Source: Rhodoferax sp. AJA081-3 (lineage in GTDB: Bacteria > Pseudomonadota > Gammaproteobacteria > Burkholderiales > Burkholderiaceae_C). Taken from it: a stretch of DNA of 64,000 nt. Each line of letters opens with the position of its first letter. The stretch's first letter is position 1. Shown here one piece after another: positions 1 through 7,750 of this stretch. The position numbers were made by a program, and so were the translations under genes. The DNA is taken from the NCBI RefSeq assembly GCF_017798165.1, contig NZ_CP059068.1, positions 3,968,001 to 4,032,000 on the forward strand, in the 5' to 3' direction. A model generated the notes under the pieces. The model was not told the DNA's origin. It was given only the letters and a program-made list of their open reading frames with translations, and did not search any database.

Positions 1-98
1 CGGTTCTCTGCAGGTACTAAGGAATGCCCTTGCGATGGTACGCCAGGCCATCTGCCCACAATAATGCTGCGCTAAACCAACCAACAAGGAGCAACGCA

Positions 99-788
99 AT
101 GGGAACCATGGTGAATTTCACACGCCCGGACGGCAAAGCCGTGCAGGGCTACCTGGCCGAGCCGGCCACCCGCAACGCACCTGCCATCGTTGTCATCCAG
201 GAGTGGTGGGGCCTGAACGACCAGATCAAGGGCGTGGCAGACCGCCTGGCTGCTGCCGGCTTCCAGGCCCTGGTGCCCGACCTGTACCGCGGTAAAGCAA
301 CGGTAGAACAGGAAGAAGCCCACCACCTCATGACCGGCCTGGACTTTGGCGACGCCGCTGGCCAGGACATCCGCGGAGCGGTGCAGTTTCTCAAGGGCCG
401 CGCGCCCAAGGTGGGCCTGACCGGCTTTTGCATGGGTGGTGCGCTTACCCTGCTGGGCGCCACCCAGTCGCCCGAGTTGGACGCAGCCACCGTCTGGTAC
501 GGCTGCCCACCGTTGGACTACATCGACGCCAGCAAGATCAAGATACCCCTGTTAGGCCACTGGGCCACGCAGGACGAGTTTTTCAAGATAGAAATCGTGG
601 CTGGCTTGGAAGAAAAGCTAAGTGCCGCGGGTGTGGGCTTTGAGTTCCACCGCTACCAGGCCCACCACGGCTTTGCGAATGAGACCGCCGTAGGCCCCGG
701 CCGCATTGCCGCCACGCAATACGACGCGGTGTGGGCCCAGCAAGCCTGGGACCGCACGCTGCGCTTCTTTGGCAAGCACCTGGGCTAG
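99..788 (+). CDS. dienelactone hydrolase family protein
   Basis: An alpha/beta hydrolase of about 229 residues in the dienelactone hydrolase (carboxymethylenebutenolidase) family, which opens lactone or ester bonds in the cytoplasm. The nucleophile elbow is GFCMGG with Cys as nucleophile, typical of this family instead of the Ser of most alpha/beta hydrolases. The segment IQEWWGLNDQIKGVADRLA and the C-terminal HHGF carry the expected glutamate and catalytic histidine. I chose the ATG at 99 because an AAGGA Shine-Dalgarno lies about 9 bases upstream (85-89) and homology begins just after it; an in-frame ATG at 24 would add an unrelated leader. Its 3' end overlaps the convergent gene by 4 bases. 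The natural substrate cannot be read from sequence. Confidence 0.88.
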   Translation: MGTMVNFTRPDGKAVQGYLAEPATRNAPAIVVIQEWWGLNDQIKGVADRLAAAGFQALVPDLYRGKATVEQEEAHHLMTGLDFGDAAGQDIRGAVQFLKGRAPKVGLTGFCMGGALTLLGATQSPELDAATVWYGCPPLDYIDASKIKIPLLGHWATQDEFFKIEIVAGLEEKLSAAGVGFEFHRYQAHHGFANETAVGPGRIAATQYDAVWAQQAWDRTLRFFGKHLG

Positions 789-1438
789 CGCGCTGCCACC
801 GGCTTCACCAGCTTGAACGCATGCGCCCACTCGTTGCGCAGCAGGCCGGAAATGCACCACAGCATGCACAGCGGCTCAATCGCGCGGGCGGCGGTGGCGG
901 CGCCCATGTCGGCGCTGTCCCAGCCCACGCTGCTCAGCAACTTGCTGACCGTCGCCTTGGCGGCGGCGTCGTTGCCGGCAATGAACATGGTCGGCGCGCC
1001 GCCTTCAAATTGCGGGTCGATCATGAAGCCGCTGCCCACCGAGTTGAACGCTTTGACGAAGCGCACGGCGGCAAACTCGGCCTGCAGCGTCTCCAGAAGA
1101 GACTCGTTGGGGCCGGTGAAGAACTGCAGCACGCCGTTGACCGGTGGTGCGTCGGCAATCGGGTTGCAGGCGTCAATCACCACCTTGCCTGCCAGGGCCT
1201 GAGCGCCCGCCGCCTTGACCGCTGCCACGGCGGCGTGGCCCTTGACGGCCAGCACCACCAGTTCACCAAACGCTGCTGCGTCGGCAAAGCTGCCCACTTG
1301 TGCCGCGCCGTTGGCGGCCTTCCAGTCTGCAAGTTTGGCGGGGCTTGAGGTACCCAGCAGGACCTGATGGCCCTTGGCTGTAAAGCCTGCGCCCAGTGCC
1401 TGAGCCACGTCGCCAGAGCCGATGATGCCGATTTTCAT
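785..1438 (-). CDS. NADPH-dependent F420 reductase-like NAD(P)-binding protein
   Basis: A Rossmann-fold oxidoreductase of 217 residues. The N-terminus MKIGIIGSGDVAQALG is the glycine-rich dinucleotide-binding loop, and the remainder (VVIDACNPIAD, VKAFNSVG) resembles the NADPH:F420 oxidoreductase / NADP oxidoreductase family. In organisms without F420 such proteins are simply annotated NAD(P)-binding and their substrate is unknown. The start at 1438 puts the nucleotide-binding strand at residue 3; the frame stays open further upstream, into the LysR gene on the other strand, but without homology. It is divergent from the LysR gene at 1553, which suggests that regulator controls it. Confidence 0.85.
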   Translation of the reverse strand: MKIGIIGSGDVAQALGAGFTAKGHQVLLGTSSPAKLADWKAANGAAQVGSFADAAAFGELVVLAVKGHAAVAAVKAAGAQALAGKVVIDACNPIADAPPVNGVLQFFTGPNESLLETLQAEFAAVRFVKAFNSVGSGFMIDPQFEGGAPTMFIAGNDAAAKATVSKLLSSVGWDSADMGAATAARAIEPLCMLWCISGLLRNEWAHAFKLVKPVAAR

Positions 1439-1552
1439 GGTGTGTTCCTTTGAAGGTTTGTGTTGCGATGGGTGAACTGTAGATTTGCAGCGAACAAAGA
1501 AAAAGTCATCAATGGTTGTTTGATTGCTGAGTGGAAGTTGATAATTGGCCGC
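1439..1552. promoter_or_regulatory. divergent promoter region between oxidoreductase and LysR gene
   Basis: This 114-base AT-richer stretch separates two divergent genes, the usual arrangement in which a LysR regulator binds one shared site and controls both itself and its neighbour. I could not pick out a convincing T-N11-A operator by eye, so only the region is reported. Confidence 0.5.
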
Positions 1553-2518
1553 ATGAAAAACCTGCAAGGCCTGCTCGCGTTTGTGGAAATTGCCGCCAGT
1601 GGCAGCATCACCGCCGCGGCGGACCGCCTGGACCTGACAGCCGCCGCCGTCAGCAAAAGCCTGGCCAAGCTGGAGCAGCAGTTGGGTGTGCGGCTGTTGA
1701 ACCGCAGCACCCGGCGCCTGTCGCTCACGCAAGAGGGCGAGGGCTTTCTGGAAGACGCCCGCCAGGCCCTGCGCCTGCTGGACGAGGCCGTGGCCGGTGT
1801 CTCGCAATCGGCCAGCACGCCGACAGGAAAGGTGCGCATCTCGGTGGGCATGGCGTTTGGCCGGCGCTGGGTCTTGCCGGCACTGCCCGTCATCAGCACC
1901 GCCTACCCCGGCCTGGCCATCGATGTGGACCTGGACAACCGCCCGGTGGACCTGGTGGCCCAGGGCTATGACATCGGTATTCGCGGGGGGCTGATTGAAG
2001 ACTCCAGCCTCATCGCGCGGCGCGTGTGCGCGCTGCCGCTGGTGCTGCTGGCCAGCCCCGACTACCTGCGCACGGCTGGTGTGCCCGGCACGGTGGAATC
2101 ATTGGCCCAACACCGCTGTGCCGGCGTGCGTCTGGCCAGCGGGCCACCCACGCCGTGGATGTTCAAACAGCCCGACGGCAGCCGCGTGGAACACACACCA
2201 CAGGCCCAGCTCACCGTGAACGACCCCGAGGCCCTGATCGACCTGGCCCTGGCCGGTGCCGGCATCGTGCAGGGTGGCCTGACCCATGCCCTGCCGCACC
2301 TGCGCAGCGGCGCCTTGAAGCTGGTGCTGCCCGGGCTGCACGATACCGGTGTGCGCGAGGTCGTAGTGCACTACCCGCACCGTCGCTACCTGGCGCCGCG
2401 CGTGCGCGTGGTGGTGGACGCGCTGATGGCCCACTTTGCCGCCAGTGCGGACATGCACCTCAGCGTGGACGGCTTGGTGCGCGACCATCCGCAACTGGTG
2501 GCACAGGCGCTTCGCTAA
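1553..2518 (+). CDS. LysR family transcriptional regulator
   Basis: A 321-residue LysR-type regulator. Residues 1-60 form the winged helix-turn-helix (LTAAAVSKSLAKLEQQLGVR, followed by LLNRSTRRLSLT), and residues from about 90 form the periplasmic-binding-protein-like effector domain (GKVRISVGMAFGRRWVLPAL). The subgroup with the phrase RGGLIEDSSLIARR is common in Proteobacteria and often regulates an adjacent oxidoreductase. The ATG at 1553 starts right at the conserved N-terminus; the longer open frame from 1460 lies in the divergent promoter. The effector is unknown; the likely target is the oxidoreductase at 785-1438. Confidence 0.9.
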   Translation: MKNLQGLLAFVEIAASGSITAAADRLDLTAAAVSKSLAKLEQQLGVRLLNRSTRRLSLTQEGEGFLEDARQALRLLDEAVAGVSQSASTPTGKVRISVGMAFGRRWVLPALPVISTAYPGLAIDVDLDNRPVDLVAQGYDIGIRGGLIEDSSLIARRVCALPLVLLASPDYLRTAGVPGTVESLAQHRCAGVRLASGPPTPWMFKQPDGSRVEHTPQAQLTVNDPEALIDLALAGAGIVQGGLTHALPHLRSGALKLVLPGLHDTGVREVVVHYPHRRYLAPRVRVVVDALMAHFAASADMHLSVDGLVRDHPQLVAQALR

Positions 2519-2527
2519 AGTACGTGC

Positions 2528-3271
2528 ATGAGCACGATAAACCGCACCCAATTGATTGCCACGCTGCGCCAGGCGCTGGAGCAAAACCCTGCCGTTTGCG
2601 CCGCGTGGGAGGGCGGCAGCGCCGCCTTCACCTACATGGATGAGCTGTCGGATGTGGACGCAGTGGTCGTGGTGGAAGACGATGCGGTTGCCGCAGTATT
2701 TGATGCTGTAGAAGCCGCCCTGGCCGCGCTCAGCCCTATAGACCTGCGCCACGACATCACCGGCACCGTGGGCTACCAGCAGCGCTTCTACCGGCTGCGC
2801 GATGCCTCGCCCTTCTTGGTGGTGGACCTGGTGCTGATGCGCCGTGGCGACCCACTGCTGTTCCGCGAGGTAGAGCTGCACGGCAAAGGCACCACCTGGC
2901 TGGACCGATACAACCTGCTAAGCACCAAGCACCTGGATGCGCAGGCCGACCTGGCCCAGGCCATGGCCCGCCTGCCCGCGCTGCGCGCGGCGTTTGACAT
3001 GTTTCAGCACATCCCCACCAAAGAGCGCCTGCGCGGCCGCGCGGTGGAGGCGCTGAGCTTCTACCACGCCATGACCCTGCGCCCCTTGGTCGAAGCCCTG
3101 CGCATACGCCACTGCCCGCACCTGCGCAACTTTGGCCTGCGCTACCTGGACCGCGACCTGCCCGCCGATGTGGTGGCGCGCATCCGGGAGTTGATGTTTG
3201 TCAGCGACCTGGACGATCTGGAGCGCAAACATGCGCAGGCGCAAGCGTGGTTTTGGGAGACGGTGGGTTAA
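2528..3271 (+). CDS. nucleotidyltransferase domain-containing protein
   Basis: A 247-residue protein with a DNA polymerase beta-like (minimal) nucleotidyltransferase fold at the N-terminus. The segment AAWEGGSAAFTYMDELSDVD contains a GGS-type loop followed by SDVD, and a later carboxylate is in VVDLVL, the normal metal-binding pattern. The C-terminal half is helical, with a possible role in substrate choice, as in aminoglycoside-type nucleotidyltransferases. It begins 10 bases after the LysR stop and may be co-transcribed. Its 3' end overlaps the convergent permease gene by 4 bases. Substrate unknown. Confidence 0.75.
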   Translation: MSTINRTQLIATLRQALEQNPAVCAAWEGGSAAFTYMDELSDVDAVVVVEDDAVAAVFDAVEAALAALSPIDLRHDITGTVGYQQRFYRLRDASPFLVVDLVLMRRGDPLLFREVELHGKGTTWLDRYNLLSTKHLDAQADLAQAMARLPALRAAFDMFQHIPTKERLRGRAVEALSFYHAMTLRPLVEALRIRHCPHLRNFGLRYLDRDLPADVVARIRELMFVSDLDDLERKHAQAQAWFWETVG

Positions 3272-4014
3272 GCCACCAACCCATCCCACACCAGCTTCAC
3301 CCCGGTCAAAAACATACCCGCATACAAGAAGCGGTAAAACACCACCTGGCTGATGCGCCGCGCCCAATGCACGCCAATCCACACGCCAATCGGCGCCAGG
3401 GGCAGCAGCACCAGCGATGTGGTCATGTTGCGCGTGTCCAGCAGGCCCAGCCAGGCATAGGGAATCCACTTGCACAGATTCACCACAAAGAAGAAAAACG
3501 CCATCGTGGCGGTGAACTTGACCGGCGACAGCTTCAACGGAATCACATACGCATTGATAGGCGGCCCGCCCGCATGCGCCACAAAGCTGGTGAAGCCCGA
3601 CAGCGTGGTCAGCACCGCGCCCAGCCACTTGGGCGGCAAAGGGCTGTCGGGCTTGGGCGGAAACGCCACGCGCTGCGCCAGAAACAGCAAGGTGAACACA
3701 CCCACGATGGCAGCCACCGTGTGTGCGTTCAGCAGCTTGAACAGCAGCGCCCCCACGATGATGCCCAGCACCCCAAACGGAAGGATGAAGCGCAACAACG
3801 CGCGGTCAAAGTCTTTGCGAAAGGCGGCGATGCCCAGCACGTCCATCAACAGCAGCACCGGCATCAGAATGGCCGCTGCCTGCGGCACGGTCACAGCCAG
3901 CGCCATCATGGGCACGGCCAGGGATCCGAAGCCAGCACCGAAGCCGCTTTTGCTGATGCCCAGCAGGAGTACGGCGGGGATGGTTACGGCGTAGAAGTAG
4001 GGATCGGTGATCAA
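3268..4014 (-). CDS. TauE/SafE family sulfite exporter / permease
   Basis: A polytopic inner-membrane protein of 248 residues in the TauE/SafE family, linked in other bacteria to export or uptake of sulfite, sulfoacetate and other small anions. The sequence alternates hydrophobic segments (IPAVLLLGISKSGFGAG near residue 12, ILMPVLLLMDVLGIAAF, LLRFILPFGVLGIIVGALL) with the family repeat GxSKSGFGAG; a second half-repeat starts near residue 125 (GFTSFVAHAGGPPINAYVI). The GGPP motif is typical of the second repeat. Substrate cannot be told from sequence; no sulfur gene is adjacent. Confidence 0.87.
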   Translation of the reverse strand: MITDPYFYAVTIPAVLLLGISKSGFGAGFGSLAVPMMALAVTVPQAAAILMPVLLLMDVLGIAAFRKDFDRALLRFILPFGVLGIIVGALLFKLLNAHTVAAIVGVFTLLFLAQRVAFPPKPDSPLPPKWLGAVLTTLSGFTSFVAHAGGPPINAYVIPLKLSPVKFTATMAFFFFVVNLCKWIPYAWLGLLDTRNMTTSLVLLPLAPIGVWIGVHWARRISQVVFYRFLYAGMFLTGVKLVWDGLVA

Positions 4015-4126
4015 GGTTTTGCAGCGGGCATGAGATGGCGAAACATTGGGTGGGCTTTTGGGGCTCTATCGGGGAGGGGACGATGGTAAGTGATGGACAT
4101 CAGCCCGTTGCTTTCGTGCGTTGTGA

Positions 4127-4146
4127 TGCTGTGTAAAAATACAGTA
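4127..4146 (+). promoter_or_regulatory. LexA (SOS) box upstream of the DUF1016 nuclease
   Basis: The sequence TGCTGTGTAAAAATACAGTA contains CTGT at 4129-4132, an eight-base AT-rich spacer and ACAG at 4141-4144, an exact match to the CTGT-N8-ACAG core used by LexA in beta- and gammaproteobacteria. It lies about 40 bases before the chosen start codon, where it would cover the promoter. Binding is inferred. Confidence 0.7.
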
Positions 4147-4186
4147 AAAAAACAAGCCATCAACCACCAGTGTGCGAGGACCCGCT

Positions 4187-5305
4187 ATGAAGAAAACGCC
4201 GAACATTCCGGCCATCGACAAGACCGAGTCTGCGCTTTTAGCCCGCATTTGCACTCTGGTCGAATCGGCCCGAAACACGGTGGCCCGTGGCGTTGATCTG
4301 GTGCAAGTGCACACCAACTTTGAGATTGGTCGGCACATCGTTGAATTTGAACAACAAGGTCAGGGCCGGGCGGAATACGGTACGCAAATGCTCAAGCGCT
4401 TGGCTGAACGGCTGACTGCCGAATTTGGCAGCGGCTTTTCCGCCACCAACCTCAAACTTATGCGGCAGTTTTATGCACTTCACGCCCAAAGAATGGGTCA
4501 GACAGCGTCTGGCTTATTCGAGATCCAGACGCGACAGCCAATTGGTCAGACACTGTCTGACCAATTGGCCACCACGGAAAACCGCCCGTTCTCCCTTAGC
4601 TGGTCCCACTACGTTTTCCTGCTGGGAATCAAAAAGGCGGATGAACGCAGCTTTTACGAAATCGAATCTACTAACCAAAACTGGACGCTGCGCGAACTGC
4701 GCCGCCAGTTCCAAAGCGGCCTGTACGAGCGCCTGGCCCTGAGCCGCGACCAGGACGGCATTCGGCAACTGTCTCAACAAGGGCAAATCGTCAGTCAGCC
4801 AAAGGACCTGCTCAAAGAGCCGCTGGTGTTGGAGTTCTTGGGGCTGTCGGAGCAAGCCCGGTTTTCTGAGTCTGACCTTGAGGCCGCCATCATCAACCAG
4901 ATCGAACACTTTTTGCTGGAGCTGGGCAAGGGCTTTCTGTTTGAGGCCCGGCAAAAGCGCTTCACTTTTGACGACGACCACTTCTTTGTGGACCTGGTTT
5001 TTTACAACCGCCTGTTGCGCTGCTATGTGCTGATCGATCTGAAGATCGGCAAGCTCACCCACCAGGATTTGGGCCAAATGCAGATGTACGTCAACTACTT
5101 TGACCGATATGTCAAAACCGATGCCGAGGCCGCCACCGTAGGAATCGTGTTGTGCAAGAAAAAACGCGAGGCGCTGGTGGAAATCACGTTGCCCAAAGAC
5201 GCAAACATCCACGCCCGGGAATACCAGCTCTATTTGCCGAGTAAAGAAGAACTGCAACAGAAACTGGTGGAATGGGCGGAAATTGATGGTGAAAGTGGCG
5301 CGTAG
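4187..5305 (+). CDS. DUF1016 / YhcG-type PD-(D/E)XK nuclease
   Basis: A 372-residue DUF1016 (YhcG) protein. The N-terminal helical domain is at residues 10-100 (VHTNFEIGRHIVEFEQQGQG, FGSGFSATNLKLMRQFY). A variable linker at about 104-135 is followed by SWSHYVFLLGI and a C-terminal PD-(D/E)XK nuclease domain: FVDLVFYNR with the metal-binding Asp, then YVLIDLKIGKL supplying the D-x-K pair. Members of this family are linked to DNA processing and some sit in defence or restriction loci. ATG 4187 is preferred because GAGGA (4176-4180) lies 6 bases upstream; a GTG at 4172 is in frame. The TAG stop is the conserved TAG of dispersed element copy 1. A LexA-type box precedes the gene, suggesting SOS induction. 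Confidence 0.87.
   Translation: MKKTPNIPAIDKTESALLARICTLVESARNTVARGVDLVQVHTNFEIGRHIVEFEQQGQGRAEYGTQMLKRLAERLTAEFGSGFSATNLKLMRQFYALHAQRMGQTASGLFEIQTRQPIGQTLSDQLATTENRPFSLSWSHYVFLLGIKKADERSFYEIESTNQNWTLRELRRQFQSGLYERLALSRDQDGIRQLSQQGQIVSQPKDLLKEPLVLEFLGLSEQARFSESDLEAAIINQIEHFLLELGKGFLFEARQKRFTFDDDHFFVDLVFYNRLLRCYVLIDLKIGKLTHQDLGQMQMYVNYFDRYVKTDAEAATVGIVLCKKKREALVEITLPKDANIHAREYQLYLPSKEELQQKLVEWAEIDGESGA
4538..4568. repeat. 31-base near-perfect palindrome inside the DUF1016 gene
   Basis: Two 15-base arms (CCAATTGGTCAGACA and its complement) surround a single central base. It encodes residues 118-128 (around IGQTLSDQL) in the variable linker. A weaker sibling lies at 4495-4530 (GTCAGACAGCGTCTGGC plus GTCTGG/CCAGAC), encoding the related peptide GQTASGL. 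Confidence 0.85.
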
Positions 5306-5341
5306 CCCACGTGAAATATGCCCTAGCAGCTATCAAAAGCG
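5301..5341 (+). repeat. dispersed TAGCCCCCGTGAAATA element, copy 1
   Basis: The box reads CGTAGCCCACGTGAAATATG, then GCAGCTATCAAAAGC. It supplies the stop codon (TAG, 5303-5305) of the DUF1016 gene. One mismatch in the C run relative to the consensus. Confidence 0.8.
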
Positions 5342-5347
5342 AAGCGG

Positions 5348-5728
5348 CTATGCCATGGGCGTGCACAGTTCCACCAGAAAGCCGTTGATGTCGGCCACAT
5401 AGGCAATGGTCTGGCCCCAGGGCATTACCTCCAGCGGGCGCATGGGCGTGGCCCCGGCGGCAATCGCGCGCGCCAGCGCGGCGGCCACATCTGGCGTGCA
5501 CAGCGCTATCTCAAAGCAGGGTGCGGTGGGGCTGGCCGCCTGCGGGTTCTTGCCCAGTTGCTGCATGAGCCGGTGCGCTGAAAACGCCAGCGCCGTGCTG
5601 CCCGTCTCCAGCTCGCCGTAGTCTCCGCTTTCATGCAGAAAGCGCGTGGTGAGCCCGAAGGCGGCTTCATAAAATTTGAGCGTGGCGGGCACGTCTGGCA
5701 CGTAGAGGATGGTGTAGCCCAGTTGCAT
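5348..5728 (-). CDS. VOC family (glyoxalase-fold) protein
   Basis: A 126-residue vicinal-oxygen-chelate protein with two beta-alpha-beta-beta-beta repeats. The opening MQLGYTILYVPDVPATLKFY, followed by an AFG turn, is classic for glyoxalase/bleomycin-resistance-like proteins, and VADINGFLVELCTPM is the closing strand with the metal-ligand Glu. The start at 5728 is the first Met in register with the fold; the frame remains open upstream but runs antisense through the Fic gene. Substrate unknown; the fold serves dioxygenases, isomerases and antibiotic-binding proteins. Confidence 0.87.
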   Translation of the reverse strand: MQLGYTILYVPDVPATLKFYEAAFGLTTRFLHESGDYGELETGSTALAFSAHRLMQQLGKNPQAASPTAPCFEIALCTPDVAAALARAIAAGATPMRPLEVMPWGQTIAYVADINGFLVELCTPMA

Positions 5729-5784
5729 GGCAAGTTTTCCTTTGGTTTGAATTACCCGCAGGATACGCTGGCGGTGCTGGCAGA

Positions 5785-5855
5785 GCGGCCAATAGCGGCG
5801 AATAAGCGCGGTATTCACCGCACATAAAGCGGCGAATGTACCGCATAATCGCCGC
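5785..5855 (+). promoter_or_regulatory. repeat array upstream of the Fic gene, probable operator
   Basis: Two adjacent 10-base direct repeats (GCGGCCAATA, GCGGCGAATA) occupy 5785-5804, a third copy GCGGCGAATG starts at 5829, and GCGGCGA (5829-5835) pairs with TCGCCGC (5849-5855), which ends at the base before the Fic start codon. This looks like an autoregulatory operator, possibly bound by the winged helix at the C-terminus of the Fic protein itself. Confidence 0.6.
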
Positions 5856-6986
5856 ATGTTCCCCGAAAAGCCCCCACGCCGCCGCACCTTCCTCTGGCAG
5901 CGCCCCGACTGGCCGCAGTGGCGGTTTGACACGGCTGCGCTTGCCGCGCCGCTGGCGCAAGTGCACCGCGCGCAGGGCCATCTGGCGGGCCGCATGGCAG
6001 AGCTGGGGCTGGCGCAGCGCAACCAGGCCACGCTACAAGCCCTTACCCAAGAAGTCATCACCACCAGCGCCATTGAAGGCGAGGCGCTCAACCTGGACGC
6101 TGTGCGCTCGTCCATCGCCCGCAGGCTGGGTGTGGATATAGGCGCGCTGGCACCCGCCGACCGCAACGTGGATGGCGTGGTCGACATGGTGCTGGACGCA
6201 ACCCATCAGCACGCCACGCCCCTCACGGCCGAGCGCCTGTTTGGCTGGCACGCGGCGCTGTTCCCCACCGGCTACAGCGGCAGGGTGCGCATCCAGGTGG
6301 GTGCGTGGCGCAACGACGCCGCAGGCCCCATGCAAGTGGTGTCCGGCCCCGTGGGCCGTGAAAAAGTGCACTTCGAGGCCCCACCCGCCACCGCGCTACC
6401 CACAGAGACTGCTGCCTTTCTGCAATGGTTTAACGCCGCCCCCGCGGGCGACGCACTCCTCCACGCCGGGCTGGCCCACTTGTGGCTCGTCACCCTGCAC
6501 CCGTTTGACGACGGCAACGGACGCATCAGCCGCGCCGTGGGTGACATGGCGCTGGCGCGTGCAGAGGGCACGACACAAAGGTTCTACAGCCTGAGCGCCC
6601 AAATACAGCGCGAGCGCAAACAGTATTACGACCAGCTAGAAGCTAGCCAGCGTGGCACGTTGGATGTCACCCCCTGGCTGAACTGGTTTTTGGCCTGCCT
6701 GCTGCGTGCCGTGCAGGGCGCAGATGGCTTGCTGGCCGGCGTGCTAGACAAAGCCCAGTTTTGGCAACGCTGGGCTGGCACGCCCATGAACGCACGTCAA
6801 ACACTGGTGCTGAACAAAGTGCTGGACGGAATGGAAGGCAAGCTGACCAACGCCAAGTGGGCGGCCATGAGCAAGTGTTCTGCAGACACGGCGCTGCGCG
6901 ATATCAACGACCTGCTGGAGCGCGGCGTGCTACGTAGACTGGACGGTGGCGGCCGGAGTACAGGGTATTCGTTGTGTGTCAAATAG
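5856..6986 (+). CDS. Fic family protein (DUF4172-type) with C-terminal winged helix
   Basis: A 376-residue Fic protein, which would transfer AMP (or another nucleotide-derived group) to a hydroxyl of a target protein. Residues 10-90 match the DUF4172 leader and include TTSAIEGEALN, an (S/T)xxxEG-type inhibitory motif that normally holds the enzyme inactive. The core motif HPFDDGNGR near residue 213 carries the catalytic His and the phosphate-binding loop. The last 80 residues contain a winged-helix segment (SADTALRDINDLLERGVLRR), suggesting DNA binding and self-regulation. The family's start is poorly conserved; ATG 5856 fits DUF4172 length. Dispersed element copy 2 follows immediately. Its target is unknown. 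Confidence 0.9.
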   Translation: MFPEKPPRRRTFLWQRPDWPQWRFDTAALAAPLAQVHRAQGHLAGRMAELGLAQRNQATLQALTQEVITTSAIEGEALNLDAVRSSIARRLGVDIGALAPADRNVDGVVDMVLDATHQHATPLTAERLFGWHAALFPTGYSGRVRIQVGAWRNDAAGPMQVVSGPVGREKVHFEAPPATALPTETAAFLQWFNAAPAGDALLHAGLAHLWLVTLHPFDDGNGRISRAVGDMALARAEGTTQRFYSLSAQIQRERKQYYDQLEASQRGTLDVTPWLNWFLACLLRAVQGADGLLAGVLDKAQFWQRWAGTPMNARQTLVLNKVLDGMEGKLTNAKWAAMSKCSADTALRDINDLLERGVLRRLDGGGRSTGYSLCVK

Positions 6987-7027
6987 GCCTCTAGCCCCCG
7001 TGAAATATGCATCAGTCGCTATCAATT
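6987..7027 (+). repeat. dispersed element, copy 2
   Basis: GGCCTCTAGCCCCCGTGAAA at the 5' end is a full match to the consensus box, then ATATGCATCAGTCGCTATCA. It fills the gap between the Fic stop and the YdeI-like start. Confidence 0.85.
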
Positions 7028-7028
7028 C

Positions 7029-7595
7029 ATGAGCAAGCCAGTACACCAAACCTTTGAAACGCATGAGCAGCTGCACACATGGCTGCAGGCAAACCACGCC
7101 AGCGAGACCGAGCTATGGGTGCGCATCTACAAAAAGGCTACCGGCCAGCCCAGCGTGACGTGGGAAGACTGCGTGGTGGCGGCTATTTGCTGGGGCTGGA
7201 TCGACGCGGTGCGCAAGTCCCTGGACGACACCTCGTTTCTGCAACGCCTGACCCCGCGCCGCGCACGCTCCAACTGGTCGCAGAAGAACGTGCAGCATGC
7301 CGAGCGGCTAATAGAGCAAGGGCGCATGCAAGCCGCCGGCCTGGCGCATGTAGAGGCCGCCCGCAGCGATGGCCGCTGGACCTCCGCCTACGCCGGCAGC
7401 GCCACCATGGTCATGCCCGAAGACTTTTTGGCGGCGCTGCAACAAGACCCCGCTGCCCACGCTTTCTACGCCACGCTCAAACGCGCGAGCCAGTTCACCA
7501 TTTACTACCGGCTGCAGAATGCGAAGCGGCCAGAGACGCGGCAGAAGCGCATGGCGGAGATGCTGGCTAAGTTGGCGCGGAGTGAAAGCCCTTGA
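7029..7595 (+). CDS. YdeI/OmpD-associated family protein
   Basis: A 188-residue cytoplasmic protein of the YdeI (DUF1905/OmdA) family. Features are ELWVRIYKKATGQPSVTWED near residue 30, the aromatic motif CWGWIDAVRKSLD, and the basic stretch TPRRARSNWSQKN, all family hallmarks. The C-terminus (YRLQNAKRPETRQKRMAEM) also matches. In enterobacteria a member is linked to polymyxin or envelope stress, but the biochemical role is not settled. It follows Fic and the repeat copy, so it may share the Fic transcript. Confidence 0.88.
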   Translation: MSKPVHQTFETHEQLHTWLQANHASETELWVRIYKKATGQPSVTWEDCVVAAICWGWIDAVRKSLDDTSFLQRLTPRRARSNWSQKNVQHAERLIEQGRMQAAGLAHVEAARSDGRWTSAYAGSATMVMPEDFLAALQQDPAAHAFYATLKRASQFTIYYRLQNAKRPETRQKRMAEMLAKLARSESP

Positions 7596-7750
7596 AATTT
7601 TCCGCCGGAGGGAGGGGTGTGCAAGCGCTAATTTCGTAAACCATATTGGACCATGGCCCCATAAAATATTCGAGAGCAAGCTGTATTTCCACTAACTGCA
7701 AGTGCATCTCCGGGTACATCGAAATTCTGGTTTAGCGATTTAACAGATAC

